A program made the translations under genes and the position numbers. Shown in pieces: positions 8,622-17,274 of a stretch of 64,000 bases of DNA. How positions within the stretch are numbered: the first letter of the stretch is position 1; the number at the start of each line of letters is the position of its first letter. The notes beneath the pieces are model-generated. The model was given only the letters and a program-made list of their open reading frames with translations, was not told the DNA's origin and searched no databases. Where the stretch lies: contig JBBIRB010000005.1 of NCBI GenBank assembly GCA_037442025.1, forward strand, positions 32,695-96,694, in the 5' to 3' direction. The DNA comes from UBA2287 sp037442025 (GTDB lineage Bacteria; Bacteroidota; Bacteroidia; Bacteroidales; Tenuifilaceae).

Positions 8622-10832
8622 TCAATTCCCTCTAAGTCTTACGGCTTTAACTATTCCCTTAACTTTTCCAAGCCGGTAAAGTAGCATCTCGAGGTGCTTA
8701 GTATCGAACACGTATAGCTGAATGGTTCCCTCAAACATTCCGTTTGCCGACCCCATTGAAAAAGAACGGATATTCACTTTCAGGTCCTTACTTATCACTT
8801 CCGAGATCCGATTAACCATACCCAGCTCATCGTAACCTGTAACCTTTATTGTTGTTTGAAACGAACCAGCGGCTGTTGCAGTTTGCTTCCATTTGGCTTT
8901 AACAATACGATAGCCGTATCGTGAATGCAGCGATGCCGCATTGGGACAACTTGTACGATGAATTTTTATACCTTCGTTTACCGTTACAAAACCAAATATA
9001 TTATCGCCCAGAATGGGTTTACAGCATTTGGCAAGCTTGTAGTCGACATTAACCAGTTTCTCATCAATTATAAGGTAATCGGTCGAAACGGGCTCGGTTT
9101 GCTCATCGGTTGTAATAGTATTTGTGTCGAGTTTTAATGCTTGCTCTGCAGGCAAATCGGCAGGTTTTTCGGGTTTGGCAAGCAACTCTTTCAGCTGGCT
9201 AAGGTTAATCTCTTCGGCAGCAATGAGCTCGAATAGTTTTGCCGAATTTTTCAATTTAAGGTGCTTACAAAAAATCCTAATGGCAGCATCAGAATTCTCC
9301 ACTTTCCAGTTCTTTAGCCTTCGGTAAAGAGCCTCCTTTCCTACTGAAAGCTGCTTGTTCTTTTCTTCCCTTAAACTCTGTTTAATTTTACTTTTTGCCT
9401 TACTGGTAACAACAAATTGCAACCAATCGATCTTGGGTTTCTGGTTTTTAGATGAAATAACCTCCACTACATCGCCATTTTGGAGCACATGCTTAATTGG
9501 AATATTTTTGCCATTCACCTTTCCCCCAACGCATTGCGAGCCCAAATTTGAATGCACTTCAAAAGCAAAGTCGAGCAGGGTGGCTCCCATTGGTAACTTT
9601 TTCAGATCGCCATTGGGCGTAAAAGCATATATTTCTTTGCTGTAATGGTTCGACTGAAATGAGTCAACTATGTCCTCGGGTAGTGCCGACGGGGAATCGA
9701 GCGATTCTCGGATTCGGGTCAACCAGCTATCGAGTCCCTGATCCTGACGTATGCCCTTGTATTTCCAGTGGGCTGCCAAACCCTTCTCGGCAACCTCGTC
9801 CATTCGTTGGGTACGGATTTGCACTTCAACAAATTTACCTTCGGGGCCAACAACTGTTGTATGCAACGATTCGTAGCCATTGCTTTTGGGCACCGAAATC
9901 CAGTCGCGAAGCCGCTCTGGGTTAGGTGTCCACCAATCGGTTATTATGGAATATACCTGCCAGCAGTCAGATTTCTCGCGTTCTGCTGGGCTGTTGAGAA
10001 TTATTCGTATGGCAAACACATCGTACACCTCCTCGAAAGGAACGCCTTGTTTCTGAATCTTCTTCCAAATAGAATAAATGGATTTGGGCCTGCCCTTTAT
10101 TTCAAAATTAAACCGACGCTTTTTAAGCTCACTTTCTATAGGTGAAATAAATTCTTTAATAAATCGATTCCGACGAGTGGCACTATTACGAAGTTTTCTA
10201 ACTATTCTAATGTAATCTTCGGTATTGGTGAACTTCATTGCCAAATCTTCCATTTCAGACTTCACTTTGTAAAGCCCCAACCGATGGGCCAAAGGTGCAT
10301 ACAGGTAGAATGCCTCCCACGACTTTTTGAGTTGAATATCTACCTCCTCATAACCAAGGGTTCGCATGGTTTCGAGTCTGTCGGCTAGCATTATCAGTAT
10401 TACACGAGCATCATTGGCAAGCGTAACAATGAGTTCGCGAAAAGAGTCGGCTTGGGTTTTAGGATCTTTAGGGTCGATGGCCGAAACCCGTGTAACGCCT
10501 TCAACTATTTGCGTAACCACAGCCCCATATCGCTTGTCCAATTCAATGGAAGTTACCAACTTTTCGCTTAAAGTTTCGTGAAGAAGGGCTGCAACTACAG
10601 AGTTAACTCCAAGGCCAAGTTCTTCGGCACAAATTCGGGCCACGTCAATTAAATGGTAAACATAGGGTAATCCCGCTGCCGTTTTCTTATTAATAAAAAG
10701 AATTGAGGCATGCTTTATTGCGGAACGAATCTGCTTAATTTCGGATGGCGAAACCTTTTGGCCAATTGCCTTCAGCAACTGCCTATACCGGTAAGCCAAC
10801 TGCTGCTGGGAGCCCATAACTTCTAACTTCAT
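8622..10832 (-). CDS. relA: RelA/SpoT-family (p)ppGpp synthetase with degenerate hydrolase site
   Basis: This 736-residue enzyme makes the alarmone (p)ppGpp from ATP and GTP/GDP during starvation. Domain order is: HD region (about 35-190), synthetase (about 235-360) with GRPKSIYSIW, Asp271 in YDVFAIR and catalytic Glu336 in VEVQIRT, TGS (about 400-465, IYAFTPNGDLKKLP), zinc-finger-like region (KLAKCCKPILGD with CC and a later Cys) and C-terminal ACT (about 665-736). The synthetase metal-loop motif is RLRD (307-310), closer to the RxKD type of bifunctional Rel than to the ExDD of RelA. The hydrolase site is altered: positions equivalent to Arg44, Asp78, Glu81, Asp82 and Asn148 of streptococcal Rel are Thr51, Glu86, Ser89, Glu90 and Thr155; only the two histidines (60, 85) remain. 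I infer synthetase only, with a separate SpoT elsewhere. Confidence 0.93.
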   Translation of the reverse strand: MKLEVMGSQQQLAYRYRQLLKAIGQKVSPSEIKQIRSAIKHASILFINKKTAAGLPYVYHLIDVARICAEELGLGVNSVVAALLHETLSEKLVTSIELDKRYGAVVTQIVEGVTRVSAIDPKDPKTQADSFRELIVTLANDARVILIMLADRLETMRTLGYEEVDIQLKKSWEAFYLYAPLAHRLGLYKVKSEMEDLAMKFTNTEDYIRIVRKLRNSATRRNRFIKEFISPIESELKKRRFNFEIKGRPKSIYSIWKKIQKQGVPFEEVYDVFAIRIILNSPAEREKSDCWQVYSIITDWWTPNPERLRDWISVPKSNGYESLHTTVVGPEGKFVEVQIRTQRMDEVAEKGLAAHWKYKGIRQDQGLDSWLTRIRESLDSPSALPEDIVDSFQSNHYSKEIYAFTPNGDLKKLPMGATLLDFAFEVHSNLGSQCVGGKVNGKNIPIKHVLQNGDVVEVISSKNQKPKIDWLQFVVTSKAKSKIKQSLREEKNKQLSVGKEALYRRLKNWKVENSDAAIRIFCKHLKLKNSAKLFELIAAEEINLSQLKELLAKPEKPADLPAEQALKLDTNTITTDEQTEPVSTDYLIIDEKLVNVDYKLAKCCKPILGDNIFGFVTVNEGIKIHRTSCPNAASLHSRYGYRIVKAKWKQTATAAGSFQTTIKVTGYDELGMVNRISEVISKDLKVNIRSFSMGSANGMFEGTIQLYVFDTKHLEMLLYRLGKVKGIVKAVRLRGN

Positions 10833-10892
10833 GCCTAGGTATTTGGATGGTTTAAATATAAACCTTTAGCGGGTTCAAAACAAGCGTTGATA

Positions 10893-11606
10893 CTACTTGT
10901 CTATCAGGTCGCGAATAACTACCGAGGCAATAGTGCAACCAAATATGGGTGGCATGTACGAAATGGTTCCAATGGTTGTTTTCTTATTGGGCTCTCCCTC
11001 GCATGGACGCATGGCCTCGTTAGGGACCTCCTCGGTAGAGAAAACCACCTTAAAGCCGCTTCTAATACCAAGCCTATGAAGGCGCTTGCGAAGCATTCTG
11101 CCCAATGGGCAGCCATACGAATCCTCTATGTCGGCAATCTGAATTTTGGAAGGATCGATTTTACCACCGCTTCCGAGCGAACTTACCAGCTTGAGGCCAA
11201 AATTCATACTATGATAAATAAGAAACACCTTGGGCGAAAGCGTATCGATTGCGTCGACCACATAATCGTAGGGTTGTGAAAGGATCTCAACCATACGTTC
11301 GTCGCGAATATACTCCTGAATCACCTGAAGTTTGAGGTCGGGATTGATATCAGTCAACCGCTTGCCCATCACTTCTGCCTTGGGGAGCCCCATGGTGGAT
11401 GTGAGCGCAGGCAACTGCCGGTTTAAATTGGTTGGGTGAAGGCTATCGCCATCAACAATCGTCATGCTACCCACCCCAGCCCTACATATTTGCTCGGCGG
11501 CGTAGGCTCCAACTCCACCTAACCCAACAACCAGCACATGGCTCCTGTTAAGTTTAGCAATGGCATTTGCTCCTAGCAACAATTTGGTTCGTTCCAACCA
11601 GCTCAT
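10893..11606 (-). CDS. tcdA: tRNA threonylcarbamoyladenosine dehydratase (TcdA/CsdL family)
   Basis: TcdA uses ATP to cyclise the t6A base at tRNA position 37 into ct6A. The product has the E1-like ThiF/MoeB fold: VVGLGGVGAYAAEQICRAG (nucleotide-binding glycine loop), the acidic strand IVDGDSLHPTNLNRQ, and the region YVVDAIDTLSPKVFLIYH. It lacks the zinc-binding CxxC pairs of ThiF, as expected for TcdA. Start chosen at MSWLERTKLLLG; a second ATG three codons upstream (11615) is equally possible. Length, about 237 residues, is normal. It is followed downstream by relA on the same strand with a 60-base gap containing an imperfect promoter element (TATATTTA at 10853-10860). Confidence 0.88.
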   Translation of the reverse strand: MSWLERTKLLLGANAIAKLNRSHVLVVGLGGVGAYAAEQICRAGVGSMTIVDGDSLHPTNLNRQLPALTSTMGLPKAEVMGKRLTDINPDLKLQVIQEYIRDERMVEILSQPYDYVVDAIDTLSPKVFLIYHSMNFGLKLVSSLGSGGKIDPSKIQIADIEDSYGCPLGRMLRKRLHRLGIRSGFKVVFSTEEVPNEAMRPCEGEPNKKTTIGTISYMPPIFGCTIASVVIRDLIDK

Positions 11607-11615
11607 GCATTTCAA

Positions 11616-11920
11616 TTTCTAGCCAAAAATATGTAAAGATCCTTATATCAATAGGCGAAAACTCCGATAATTCAAAGTATTTCTATGTTTTTTTTATGGC
11701 CAATCGATTAAAATTAAACATCATAAATTGCAAGGACAAGTATTTGTAATAAATTAATTTTCAACACTTAATGATATTCTGGAGGTGCTAAAACATGATA
11801 AAAAATAGTGCCTTTTTATGTTGAAAAACAATTGAAAATGAGCTGTAAAACCGGTTAACTAACAGCAATACATAAAAATATCGGTTCTATTTTTGTGCCA
11901 TTAAATAAAATACTACCACC
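11616..11920. other. AT-rich intergenic region between divergent tcdA and the methylmalonyl-CoA operon
   Basis: About 300 bases without a credible gene. It must hold the promoters of both divergent units. On the + strand TATTTTTG at 11888-11895 matches TAnnTTTG 26 bases before the mce start. I see no cobalamin-riboswitch-like or other conserved RNA structure here, although the downstream pathway depends on a B12 enzyme encoded elsewhere. Confidence 0.6.
11888..11895 (+). promoter_or_regulatory. Promoter -7 element for the mce-mmdA operon
   Basis: TATTTTTG fits TAnnTTTG and lies 25 bases before the mce ATG. No -33 TTG box at normal spacing is obvious. Confidence 0.45.
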
Positions 11921-12331
11921 ATGAAAATAACACACATTGAGCACATTGGAATAGCAGTAAAAGATCTAAACGAAGCCATTCCTTTTTATGAAAACGTTCT
12001 TGGGCTTAAATGCTATAACATTGAGGAAGTTAAGGACCAAAAAGTTAAAACTGCCTTCTTTATGGTTGGGCAAACCAAAATTGAACTGCTCGAATCGACC
12101 GACCCCGAAGGCCCCATTGGAAAGTTCATTGAAAAAAAGGGAGAGGGAGTGCACCATATTGCATATGCCGTTGAGGGTATTGAAAGCCAACTTAGCGAAG
12201 CAGAGTCGAAGGGCATTAACCTAATTGACAAAGCTCCTCGCAGGGGTGCCGAAGGACTCGACATTGCATTTCTACATCCCAAATCCACCTTTGGTGTGTT
12301 AACAGAGTTTTGCGAGAATAAGAAGAAATAA
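11921..12331 (+). CDS. mce: Methylmalonyl-CoA epimerase
   Basis: The enzyme converts (R)- and (S)-methylmalonyl-CoA, linking B12-dependent methylmalonyl-CoA mutase to decarboxylation. The 136-residue protein is a glyoxalase/VOC-fold metal enzyme: metal ligands are visible in IEHIGIAV (N-terminal His), GVHHIAYAV (central His) and LTEFCE (C-terminal Glu), with the family signature PEGPIGKFIEKKGEGVHH. Length is typical. It is the first gene of an operon with the decarboxylase carboxyltransferase subunit (23-base gap), which gives direct functional support. Confidence 0.95.
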   Translation: MKITHIEHIGIAVKDLNEAIPFYENVLGLKCYNIEEVKDQKVKTAFFMVGQTKIELLESTDPEGPIGKFIEKKGEGVHHIAYAVEGIESQLSEAESKGINLIDKAPRRGAEGLDIAFLHPKSTFGVLTEFCENKKK

Positions 12332-12354
12332 TCGTACCTCCAAATATAAATCCC

Positions 12355-13920
12355 ATGACCAGCATTAATAAGGAAAAAATAAAAGAACTCATTGAACTGA
12401 GGGAAAAGGCCAAGCTAGGCGGAGGCGAAAAGCGTATTGAGGCCCAACATAAAAAAGGTAAGCTAACCGCCCGCGAGCGAATCGACCTAATGCTCGATGA
12501 GGGCAGTTTCGAAGAGTTCGACATGTTTGTCTCGCACCGTTGTATCGATTTTGGTTTAGAGAAGGAAACCTATCTGTCCGACGGAGTTGTTACCGGCTAC
12601 GGCACTATCGATGGCCGTTTGGTTTACATATTCTCGCAAGACTTTACAGTGTTTGGCGGTTCCCTTTCGGAAATGTTCGCTGCAAAAATCTGTAAAATTA
12701 TGGACATGGCTATGAAGGTTGGGGCTCCCGTTATTGGCATAAACGATAGCGGTGGTGCACGCATTCAGGAAGGAGTGAAAAGCCTAGGCGGCTATGCCGA
12801 TATTTTCCAACGCAATATTCTAGCCTCTGGGGTTATCCCCCAAATCTCAGCTATTTTCGGTCCTTGTGCAGGTGGTGCTGTTTACTCGCCAGCTCTAACC
12901 GACTTTATTGTAATGAGCCGAAACACTAGCTATATGTTTGTAACCGGACCCAAAGTGGTAAAAACCGTAACTGGCGAAACGGTAACAGCAGAGCAATTGG
13001 GAGGTGCCGAAGTTCACGCATCGAAATCGGGCGTAGCCCATTTTGTTGCCGAAAACGAAGAGGAGGGTATTTTACTCATTCGCAAACTCATGAGCTACCT
13101 GCCCCAAAATAATTTAGAAGAACCACCCGTAGCACCCTGCGACGACCCCATCGACCGCTTAGAGGACTCGCTGAATGAAATCATTCCCGATACCGCCAAC
13201 AAACCCTACGATGTAAAAGAGGTTATTGAAGCCATTGTCGACTATGGCGAATATTTGGAGGTTCAACGCGATTTTGCTGCCAACATAATTACTTGTTTTG
13301 CTCGCTTCAATGGCATTTCGGTAGGTTTGGTAGCAAACCAACCCAAGTATCTGGCAGGCGTTCTCGACATCAACGCTTCGCGAAAAGCAGCTCGCTTTGT
13401 GCGTTTCTGCGATGCATTCAACATCCCGCTGGTTACGCTAGTAGATGTTCCGGGCTTCCTACCGGGAACCGGACAGGAATACAACGGTATTATTTTGCAT
13501 GGTGCCAAGCTGCTATTTGCCTATGGCGAAGCAACCGTTCCCAAAGTAACGGTTATTCTGCGAAAGGCCTACGGAGGTGCCTACGATGTAATGAGTTCAA
13601 AACACCTGCGTGGCGACATTAACTACGCATGGCCAGGTGCCGAGATTGCCGTAATGGGCCCCAAGGGAGCCATTGAAGTGCTGCTAAGCCGCGAACTCGA
13701 ATCGATTGAGGACGAAAAAGCCAAGGTTGAAATGCTCATACGTAAGGAGCAAGAATACAAGGACAAGTTTGCCAATCCATACGTAGCTGCTAAGTTTGGT
13801 TATATCGACGATGTAATTGAACCGCGCAATACCCGATTCCGCATCATCAGGGCTCTGCAGTCGCTGCAAACTAAAAAATTGGTGAATCCACCACGTAAGC
13901 ATTCCAATTTACCTTTATAA
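12355..13920 (+). CDS. mmdA: Methylmalonyl-CoA decarboxylase alpha subunit (carboxyltransferase)
   Basis: This 521-residue carboxyltransferase moves the carboxyl group from (S)-methylmalonyl-CoA to the biotin carrier, giving propionyl-CoA. It has the acyl-CoA carboxyltransferase architecture of PccB/MmdA: N-terminal KGKLTARERIDLMLDEGSFEE, the first oxyanion loop DSGGARIQEGVKSLGG, FGPCAGGAVYSPAL, and the second half with VDVPGFLPGTGQEYNGIILHGAKLL and RKAYGGAYDVM. By sequence alone it could be a propionyl-CoA carboxylase beta subunit. The neighbouring biotin carrier and sodium-pump subunits, with no biotin carboxylase gene, support the decarboxylase. The next gene starts after 10 bases. Confidence 0.93.
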   Translation: MTSINKEKIKELIELREKAKLGGGEKRIEAQHKKGKLTARERIDLMLDEGSFEEFDMFVSHRCIDFGLEKETYLSDGVVTGYGTIDGRLVYIFSQDFTVFGGSLSEMFAAKICKIMDMAMKVGAPVIGINDSGGARIQEGVKSLGGYADIFQRNILASGVIPQISAIFGPCAGGAVYSPALTDFIVMSRNTSYMFVTGPKVVKTVTGETVTAEQLGGAEVHASKSGVAHFVAENEEEGILLIRKLMSYLPQNNLEEPPVAPCDDPIDRLEDSLNEIIPDTANKPYDVKEVIEAIVDYGEYLEVQRDFAANIITCFARFNGISVGLVANQPKYLAGVLDINASRKAARFVRFCDAFNIPLVTLVDVPGFLPGTGQEYNGIILHGAKLLFAYGEATVPKVTVILRKAYGGAYDVMSSKHLRGDINYAWPGAEIAVMGPKGAIEVLLSRELESIEDEKAKVEMLIRKEQEYKDKFANPYVAAKFGYIDDVIEPRNTRFRIIRALQSLQTKKLVNPPRKHSNLPL

Positions 13921-13930
13921 ACTTGGGCCA

Positions 13931-14344
13931 ATGAATAGTTTAATAGTTTTAGCACAAGCAGGAGCCCATTCAACAGCCGACGAATTTGTTCGCCTCGATC
14001 CTTATGGGTTTGGCATGGCACTAATCGCAATGCTTGTGGTTATAGCCGTTCTAGCTTTTACAGCAACCATTTTTCAGAATATTGACAATTTGATAATTTT
14101 TGCACTAAAAATTTCTTCTAAACGTAAAAAGAAAACTGCAGAACCCGAGATTAAAACAAACACTAGTGGTGAGGAAGCAGCAGCAATAGCCCTTGCGCTT
14201 CATATGTACATAAGCGACCAACACGACTCCGAAAGCTTAAGGCTTACACTTAATCGCATCTCGCGAACCTATTCGCCTTGGAGTAGCAAAATTTATGGAA
14301 TTATGAATAACCTTACCAAAAGTAGCAATGTAAATTTGAAATAG
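13931..14344 (+). CDS. Sodium-pumping decarboxylase gamma subunit (OadG-like)
   Basis: OadG/MmdD-type subunits hold the membrane beta subunit and the cytoplasmic carboxyltransferase together. The 137-residue product fits: one membrane segment at about residues 28-55 (GMALIAMLVVIAVLAFTATI), preceded by a short outer segment and followed by a basic KISSKRKKK stop-transfer and an acidic/polar cytoplasmic tail (EEAAAIALALHMYI is a recognisable conserved helix of this group). Sequence conservation in this family is low, so the assignment rests on topology and on its position between mmdA and the biotin carrier. The next gene starts 8 bases after its stop. Confidence 0.83.
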   Translation: MNSLIVLAQAGAHSTADEFVRLDPYGFGMALIAMLVVIAVLAFTATIFQNIDNLIIFALKISSKRKKKTAEPEIKTNTSGEEAAAIALALHMYISDQHDSESLRLTLNRISRTYSPWSSKIYGIMNNLTKSSNVNLK

Positions 14345-14351
14345 CAGAACC

Positions 14352-14795
14352 ATGAAAAAATATAAATTCACAATACACGGCAACCAATACGAAGTTAATA
14401 TCATGTCGGTTGAAGACAACATTGCTGAACTCGAAGTTAACGGAACCCTTTACAAAGTTGAAGTTGATAAAGCACTTCAGCAAACCAAAACACCCCGTTT
14501 GGTTAGACCAACAACCATACCCTCAACCGACAGCCATCCGGCAATTACTAAAACTACTGCCCCTGCTGAGGTTAAGGGTGTTGGCGGACAGGTAAAATCG
14601 CCACTACCCGGCGTCATACTCGATGTTTTTGTGAAAGAGGGCGACAATGTTAAGAAAGGGCAAAAACTTCTATGCCTCGAGGCCATGAAAATGGAAAACA
14701 ATATCGACTCTGACAAGGATGGCAAGGTTGTAAAAATTAGCGTTCGAAAAGGTGACTCCGTAATGGAGGGCGACATTTTGCTAACCATAGGCTAA
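14352..14795 (+). CDS. Biotin carboxyl carrier subunit of methylmalonyl-CoA decarboxylase
   Basis: The 147-residue carrier shuttles the carboxyl group from the carboxyltransferase to the membrane pump. The C-terminal biotinyl domain (about 78-147) has the motif EAMKMEN with biotin acceptor Lys113. A Pro/Thr-rich flexible linker (about 45-75) joins it to an N-terminal module (1-42) of the kind seen in decarboxylase carriers, FTIHGNQYEVNI. A biotin-protein ligase must act on it; none is in the window. The stop is 13 bases before the pump gene, and a strong Shine-Dalgarno lies in that gap. Confidence 0.93.
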   Translation: MKKYKFTIHGNQYEVNIMSVEDNIAELEVNGTLYKVEVDKALQQTKTPRLVRPTTIPSTDSHPAITKTTAPAEVKGVGGQVKSPLPGVILDVFVKEGDNVKKGQKLLCLEAMKMENNIDSDKDGKVVKISVRKGDSVMEGDILLTIG

Positions 14796-14801
14796 GGGAG
14801 G
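14796..14801 (+). promoter_or_regulatory. Strong Shine-Dalgarno before the sodium-pump beta subunit gene
   Basis: GGGAGG lies 7 bases before the ATG at 14809. Such purine boxes are uncommon before other genes of this window, where initiation seems mostly independent of Shine-Dalgarno pairing. Confidence 0.5.
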
Positions 14802-14808
14802 AACAGCA

Positions 14809-15969
14809 ATGGAACAAACTGGTTTCTTATCATTCCTGCTTGAGCACCTGTTCTCTTTTTATAAGTTTACAGGCATATACAGTTTCACTTGGCAACATGG
14901 GCTAATGATTGCCATTGGCCTTTTTTTCATTACTCTTGCCATTGTGAAAGAGTGGGAACCCATGCTCCTTATACCTATTGGTTTTGGTATAATTGTGGGC
15001 AATATTCCCTTTACTTCAGGTTACCAAATTGGCATTTATGAAGATGGTTCGGTACTCAATTACCTTTACTTTGGTGTTAGGTATGGCATTTATCCTCCTC
15101 TTATCTTTTTAGGAATTGGAGCAATGACCGATTTCTCAACGCTCATTTCTAATCCGAAACTTATTTTAATAGGTGCAGCAGCTCAGTTCGGTATTTTTGG
15201 AGCCTATGCCATTGCTCTAGCAATGGGCTTTACTGGTGCCGAAGCGGGTGCAATTGGTATTATTGGAGGTGCCGATGGTCCTACGGCAATTTTCTTAAGT
15301 TCTAAACTTGCCCCACATTTTATGGGAGCAATTGCCATATCGGCATACTCATACATGGCCCTGGTTCCTGTAATTCAACCTCCCATTATGAGGCTGTTTA
15401 CTACCAAAAAGGAGCGGCTTATTCGTATGAAACCACCACGTGTGGTATCGAAACTCGAGAAAATACTGTTTCCAATCATTGGCTTACTTCTAACAACCTT
15501 TATAGTTCCTAGCGGCCTACCGCTGTTGGGAATGCTCTTCTTTGGAAACCTATTGAAAGAAAGCGGCGTAACCAAAAGATTAGCCGACACAGCAAAAGGG
15601 CCACTTATCGACATTGTTACCATACTTCTTGGGTTAACCGTTGGTGCTTCAACGCAAGCCGATGTATTTTTAAAGCCCGATTCCATTTTAATTTTTGGTC
15701 TTGGAGCAGCTTCATTTATAATAGCTACCTCGGCAGGTGTTCTGTTTGTTAAACTCATGAACGTTTTCCTAAAACCAGAAAACAGAATCAACCCACTTAT
15801 TGGAAACGCAGGTGTTTCAGCTGTTCCCGATAGTGCCCGGGTTTCGCAGCACATTGGATTGCACTACGACAAAACCAATCACTTGCTCATGCACGCAATG
15901 GCACCTAACGTAGCCGGTGTGATTGGTAGTGCAGTAGCAGCGGGTATTTTGCTTAGTTTTCTTTTTTAA
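14809..15969 (+). CDS. mmdB: Sodium-ion-translocating decarboxylase beta subunit
   Basis: This polytopic inner-membrane protein decarboxylates carboxybiotin and couples that step to export of sodium ions. The 386-residue product has the family features: repeated membrane helices, the ion-binding motif GADGPTAIFLSSKLA (the Asp corresponds to the essential Asp of OadB), and the C-terminal NAGVSAVPDSARVSQ followed by a terminal membrane helix. It is the last gene of the five-gene unit mce-mmdA-gamma-carrier-beta, and a hairpin terminator follows. It may equally serve another biotin decarboxylase in the cell, such as one for oxaloacetate, since these subunits are shared in some bacteria. Confidence 0.94.
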   Translation: MEQTGFLSFLLEHLFSFYKFTGIYSFTWQHGLMIAIGLFFITLAIVKEWEPMLLIPIGFGIIVGNIPFTSGYQIGIYEDGSVLNYLYFGVRYGIYPPLIFLGIGAMTDFSTLISNPKLILIGAAAQFGIFGAYAIALAMGFTGAEAGAIGIIGGADGPTAIFLSSKLAPHFMGAIAISAYSYMALVPVIQPPIMRLFTTKKERLIRMKPPRVVSKLEKILFPIIGLLLTTFIVPSGLPLLGMLFFGNLLKESGVTKRLADTAKGPLIDIVTILLGLTVGASTQADVFLKPDSILIFGLGAASFIIATSAGVLFVKLMNVFLKPENRINPLIGNAGVSAVPDSARVSQHIGLHYDKTNHLLMHAMAPNVAGVIGSAVAAGILLSFLF

Positions 15970-15993
15970 AACATTATATTACATCTTTTCCAG

Positions 15994-16017
15994 GGCCCCA
16001 AAAGGGGCCTTTTTTTA
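15994..16017 (+). terminator. Terminator of the methylmalonyl-CoA decarboxylase operon
   Basis: GGCCCC-AAAA-GGGGCC hairpin followed by a run of eight T after a C/T step; it lies 24 bases after the beta-subunit stop. Confidence 0.9.
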
Positions 16018-16107
16018 TTAAATTTTCAAAAAGCATGATAACTTAATCTAAATTTGGGTAAATTTGAAAGAATTGATGTAATTTCATTATCAATATAAAT
16101 AAGCGCT

Positions 16108-17259
16108 ATGAAAGCAATTGCCAAGTACTTTTTAGTAATCATTGTGCTAACCATAGCCACGTTTGGGTTATTGCGTGCACTTTGGTCGACAACCAATAAA
16201 AAAATGCTCAATGTTTTCATTGTCGATAAATCGGTTAAATCAATGGACCGTAACGAGCATAAGTCGTTCGTTTGGATTCTAAACAACCAAAGGTACGTCC
16301 TGCCCAACATGGTAGCGTACAAACATAAAGAGGACTACTTTGGGTTTTTCCCTGTTGATTTAAAAAATGAACTTTTCGACTTTAAAAGTTACAGAATAAA
16401 TGAAATAGATACCTATGCCTCTACCTACGATATGGCATACTTTTCCGACTGTTACGGTGTATACTCATTCGAGTGGTACAAGGGCAAAACCAAGTCGGTA
16501 AGGTCGCAAAAAGTTTTAGGTGGGCTTAACCAGAACGATTACCTACTTATGCTCAAAATGCTTGAAAACAAAAAGCTGGTTATTGCAGAATACAATATTT
16601 TTGGAACTCCAACCAATTCACTTATTCGAAGCAAAACCGAGTCGTTGCTTGGTATTACATGGAGCGGTTGGGCAGCAAGGTACTACAAAAATCTCAACAC
16701 AAATGCCCCCAATGGTCCTGAAGAGTGGATGAAGAATTTATTCGAATCGCAGCATATGGGAGTGTGGCCAAACGACGGAGCAGGAATTATTATGCTTAGT
16801 AACGATGGGGTAATCGAACTGCTGCTGGAAGGCGTTCATTTAGAGAGGGGTATGCCTAGCATTGTAACCGAACAAGAGGTGGCTCAAAAATATGGAGTTT
16901 CCCAAAATGTTCCTTTCAGTAACTGGTTCGAAATAGCAAATGCTTCAAACAACACTGTGCTTTCGCAATTTTACCTTCAAACCACCAGCGAAGGAAACAG
17001 TATTCTCGCTAGGCATGGACTATCCAACTCCTTCCCTGCAGTTATAAAAGGGAATGGGGAAAAGAATTTTTACTATTTCTGTGGAGATTTTGCCGACAAT
17101 CCAACTCGAATGTTCACAGCAAAAATCTCAGGGGGAAGAGTGCTCAATAATCTTATTACTCGCGTTTCTGCGCCCAATGAATCTGCATTCTTTAATAATT
17201 ACTATTTGCCACTTACAAGTTCCATTTTAAATAATTACTACAGTACCTTAGGGCGATAA
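16108..17259 (+). CDS. Membrane-anchored protein of unknown function
   Basis: I do not recognise a named family. The 383-residue product starts with a lysine followed by a hydrophobic segment (about residues 6-26), so it is probably anchored in the inner membrane with an extracytoplasmic body, or is secreted. The segment VFIVDKSVKSMDRNEHKSFVWILNN begins the globular part, and the C-terminus is rich in Asn, Tyr and Ser. The central part includes several aromatic clusters (WSGWAARYYKNLN, HMGVWPNDGAG) suggestive of a carbohydrate-active or hydrolase-like fold, but no catalytic signature is clear. It begins about 90 bases after the decarboxylase terminator and is followed at 15 bases by the aminotransferase gene, so those two may be cotranscribed. 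Confidence 0.75.
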   Translation: MKAIAKYFLVIIVLTIATFGLLRALWSTTNKKMLNVFIVDKSVKSMDRNEHKSFVWILNNQRYVLPNMVAYKHKEDYFGFFPVDLKNELFDFKSYRINEIDTYASTYDMAYFSDCYGVYSFEWYKGKTKSVRSQKVLGGLNQNDYLLMLKMLENKKLVIAEYNIFGTPTNSLIRSKTESLLGITWSGWAARYYKNLNTNAPNGPEEWMKNLFESQHMGVWPNDGAGIIMLSNDGVIELLLEGVHLERGMPSIVTEQEVAQKYGVSQNVPFSNWFEIANASNNTVLSQFYLQTTSEGNSILARHGLSNSFPAVIKGNGEKNFYYFCGDFADNPTRMFTAKISGGRVLNNLITRVSAPNESAFFNNYYLPLTSSILNNYYSTLGR

Positions 17260-17274
17260 TCTTTTAATGTCGTC

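Noticed and set aside
9355..10145. Several plus-strand frames of 88-125 codons opposite relA
   Set aside because: They lie wholly within the conserved relA coding sequence and read like antisense shadows.
11616..11920. Cobalamin riboswitch before the methylmalonyl-CoA operon
   Set aside because: No B12-box-like or other conserved riboswitch pattern could be found in this AT-rich gap.
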